Below are positions 34,714 to 35,218 of a DNA stretch of 35,218 bases, piece by piece. The DNA is from Pseudonocardiales bacterium (GTDB taxonomy: Bacteria; Actinomycetota; Actinomycetes; Mycobacteriales; Pseudonocardiaceae). A model generated the notes under the pieces. It saw only the letters and a program-made list of their open reading frames with translations, was not told the DNA's origin and did not search any database. The stretch covers positions 1 through 35,218 of the forward strand of contig QHBY01000393.1 of assembly GCA_003244245.1 (NCBI GenBank), read 5' to 3'. Numbering within the stretch: position 1 is the first letter of the stretch; each line of letters starts with the position of its first letter. A program made the position numbers and the translations under genes.

Positions 34714-35122
34714 ACCGCTGGGTGCACCTCACTCGCCTGCCCACCGCCGCGGCCGCCCAGTGCGATCTCAAGCCGCCAGATCGTCCGCACCACCTCCTTC
34801 GGCACTAGCTGCCACGGCGCTACATCGGTCGGGTCCTCGGATCCACACGGAGACCGTTACGGGCACCAGTGGCGACTTAGCCATCGCGTGCGGGCGTGGC
34901 CACCGAGGTCAGCGACGTGGGCGTTGTCCACCACGATGTTGAGGGGCGGCGATCTGAAGGGTACCGCCACATTCGCCTGACTGCCCCGCGAGCTGAATGG
35001 AATCAAGCATTTCTCCGGACGTGCCACGCCGGGCAACTTTGCCCAGAAGTTGCCAGTGGTGGCACGTGTGCACACTGCAATACCCCTCCCCGAGCGACCT
35101 GCCGACGCCTAAAGCGCAGGGG
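34714..35122. other. Non-coding stretch before the S9 peptidase end
   Basis: No gene is supported in these 409 nt. The frames present are short, lack family signal and differ on both strands. The only clear structure is the two-tier inverted repeat at 35019-35067. Confidence 0.5.
35019..35067. repeat. Two-tier perfect inverted repeat
   Basis: Outer arms ACGTGCCAC (35019-35027) and GTGGCACGT (35059-35067) and inner arms GGCAACTT (35032-35039) and AAGTTGCC (35047-35054) are exact complements. They are separated by matching 4-nt internal loops and closed by a 7-nt loop. It lies 56 nt after the minus-strand S9 peptidase stop and may end its transcript. The GCAACTT inner arm resembles the GCAAC motif seen twice to the left. 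Confidence 0.75.
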
Positions 35123-35218
35123 TCAGTCGCTGAGGTGGCGCCAGAGGAACTCGTAGTCCAGGGCAGACATGAAGGCCGCCTGCTCGTTGTCCGCCGCGCC
35201 GCCGTGGCCGCCCTCGAT
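35123..35218 (-). CDS. C-terminus of an S9 (prolyl oligopeptidase) family peptidase, start outside the window
   Basis: The last 31 codons read IEGGHGGAADNEQAAFMSAL then DYEFLWRHLSD and stop at 35123-35125. The GGHGG segment carries the catalytic His of the S9 triad, and the FLWRHL ending is usual for prolyl-oligopeptidase-like enzymes. The Ser and Asp and the beta-propeller lie beyond the window edge, so the enzyme subtype cannot be set. Confidence 0.8.
   Translation of the reverse strand: MEGGHGGAADNEQAAFMSALDYEFLWRHLSD

Noticed and set aside
34548-34805. Minus-strand 85-codon frame downstream of the XRE gene
   Set aside because: It lies opposite the plus-strand segment encoding GFTNVVV to TQWLG, which looks like the real protein.

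Overview
The window is high-GC, gene-dense DNA from an actinobacterium (Actinomycetota). GTG and TTG starts are common and many genes overlap by 1-4 nt. The middle and right parts carry an actinobacterial housekeeping block: metS, tatD, rpfB, ksgA, ispE, an ABC-F ATPase and a Pks16-like acyl-AMP ligase run leftwards and meet glmU, prs, rplY and pth running rightwards. From memory this matches the neighbourhood of Mycobacterium tuberculosis Rv1007c-Rv1018c, which suggests an organism in or near Mycobacteriales/Pseudonocardiales. No species can be named from the sequence.

Positions 1-12.6 kb form a surface-polysaccharide (EPS/capsule) locus. A seven-gene minus-strand operon (12617 down to 4941) encodes a Gfo/Idh oxidoreductase, a DegT sugar aminotransferase, a Wzz-like chain-length protein, a MurJ-type flippase, an O-antigen ligase/polymerase-like membrane protein, a polyprenyl-phosphate sugar-phosphate transferase and a small membrane protein. 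Beside it lie a processive GT2 synthase (cut by the window edge), a LuxR-type response regulator lacking the phospho-acceptor Asp, a GalE-like epimerase, an Alg14/Alg13-like glycosyltransferase and a FemAB/BcsL-like acyltransferase. Together they can make a nucleotide sugar, load it on a lipid carrier, flip it and polymerise it. Several short tandem duplications are confined to this locus.

Positions 12.9-15.2 kb hold a fatty-acid desaturase, tRNA-Gln(TTG) and a small RTX-repeat secreted protein whose signal peptide is out of frame with its repeats. The RTX gene is bracketed by the tRNA and a second copy of the tRNA 3' end. Positions 15.2-28.6 kb are the housekeeping block: cell-wall precursor and PRPP synthesis, ribosomal protein L25, peptidyl-tRNA hydrolase, acyl activation, ABC-F, isoprenoid kinase, 16S rRNA dimethylation, resuscitation factor, TatD nuclease and Met-tRNA synthetase.

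Positions 28.7-35.2 kb are accessory. A VOC protein and a TetR regulator diverge across a palindromic operator. Two perfect inverted repeats follow. Next is an arsenic operon: arsR, a natural acr3-arsC fusion here carrying a one-base frameshift and missing the last Acr3 helices, and arsM. Then comes an actinobacterial XRE/DUF5753 locus with a DUF6879 gene and two small genes, the two small genes each preceded by a GCAAC direct-repeat motif. The window ends in the C-terminus of an S9 peptidase. The frame disruptions I found are all in accessory genes, none in housekeeping genes.
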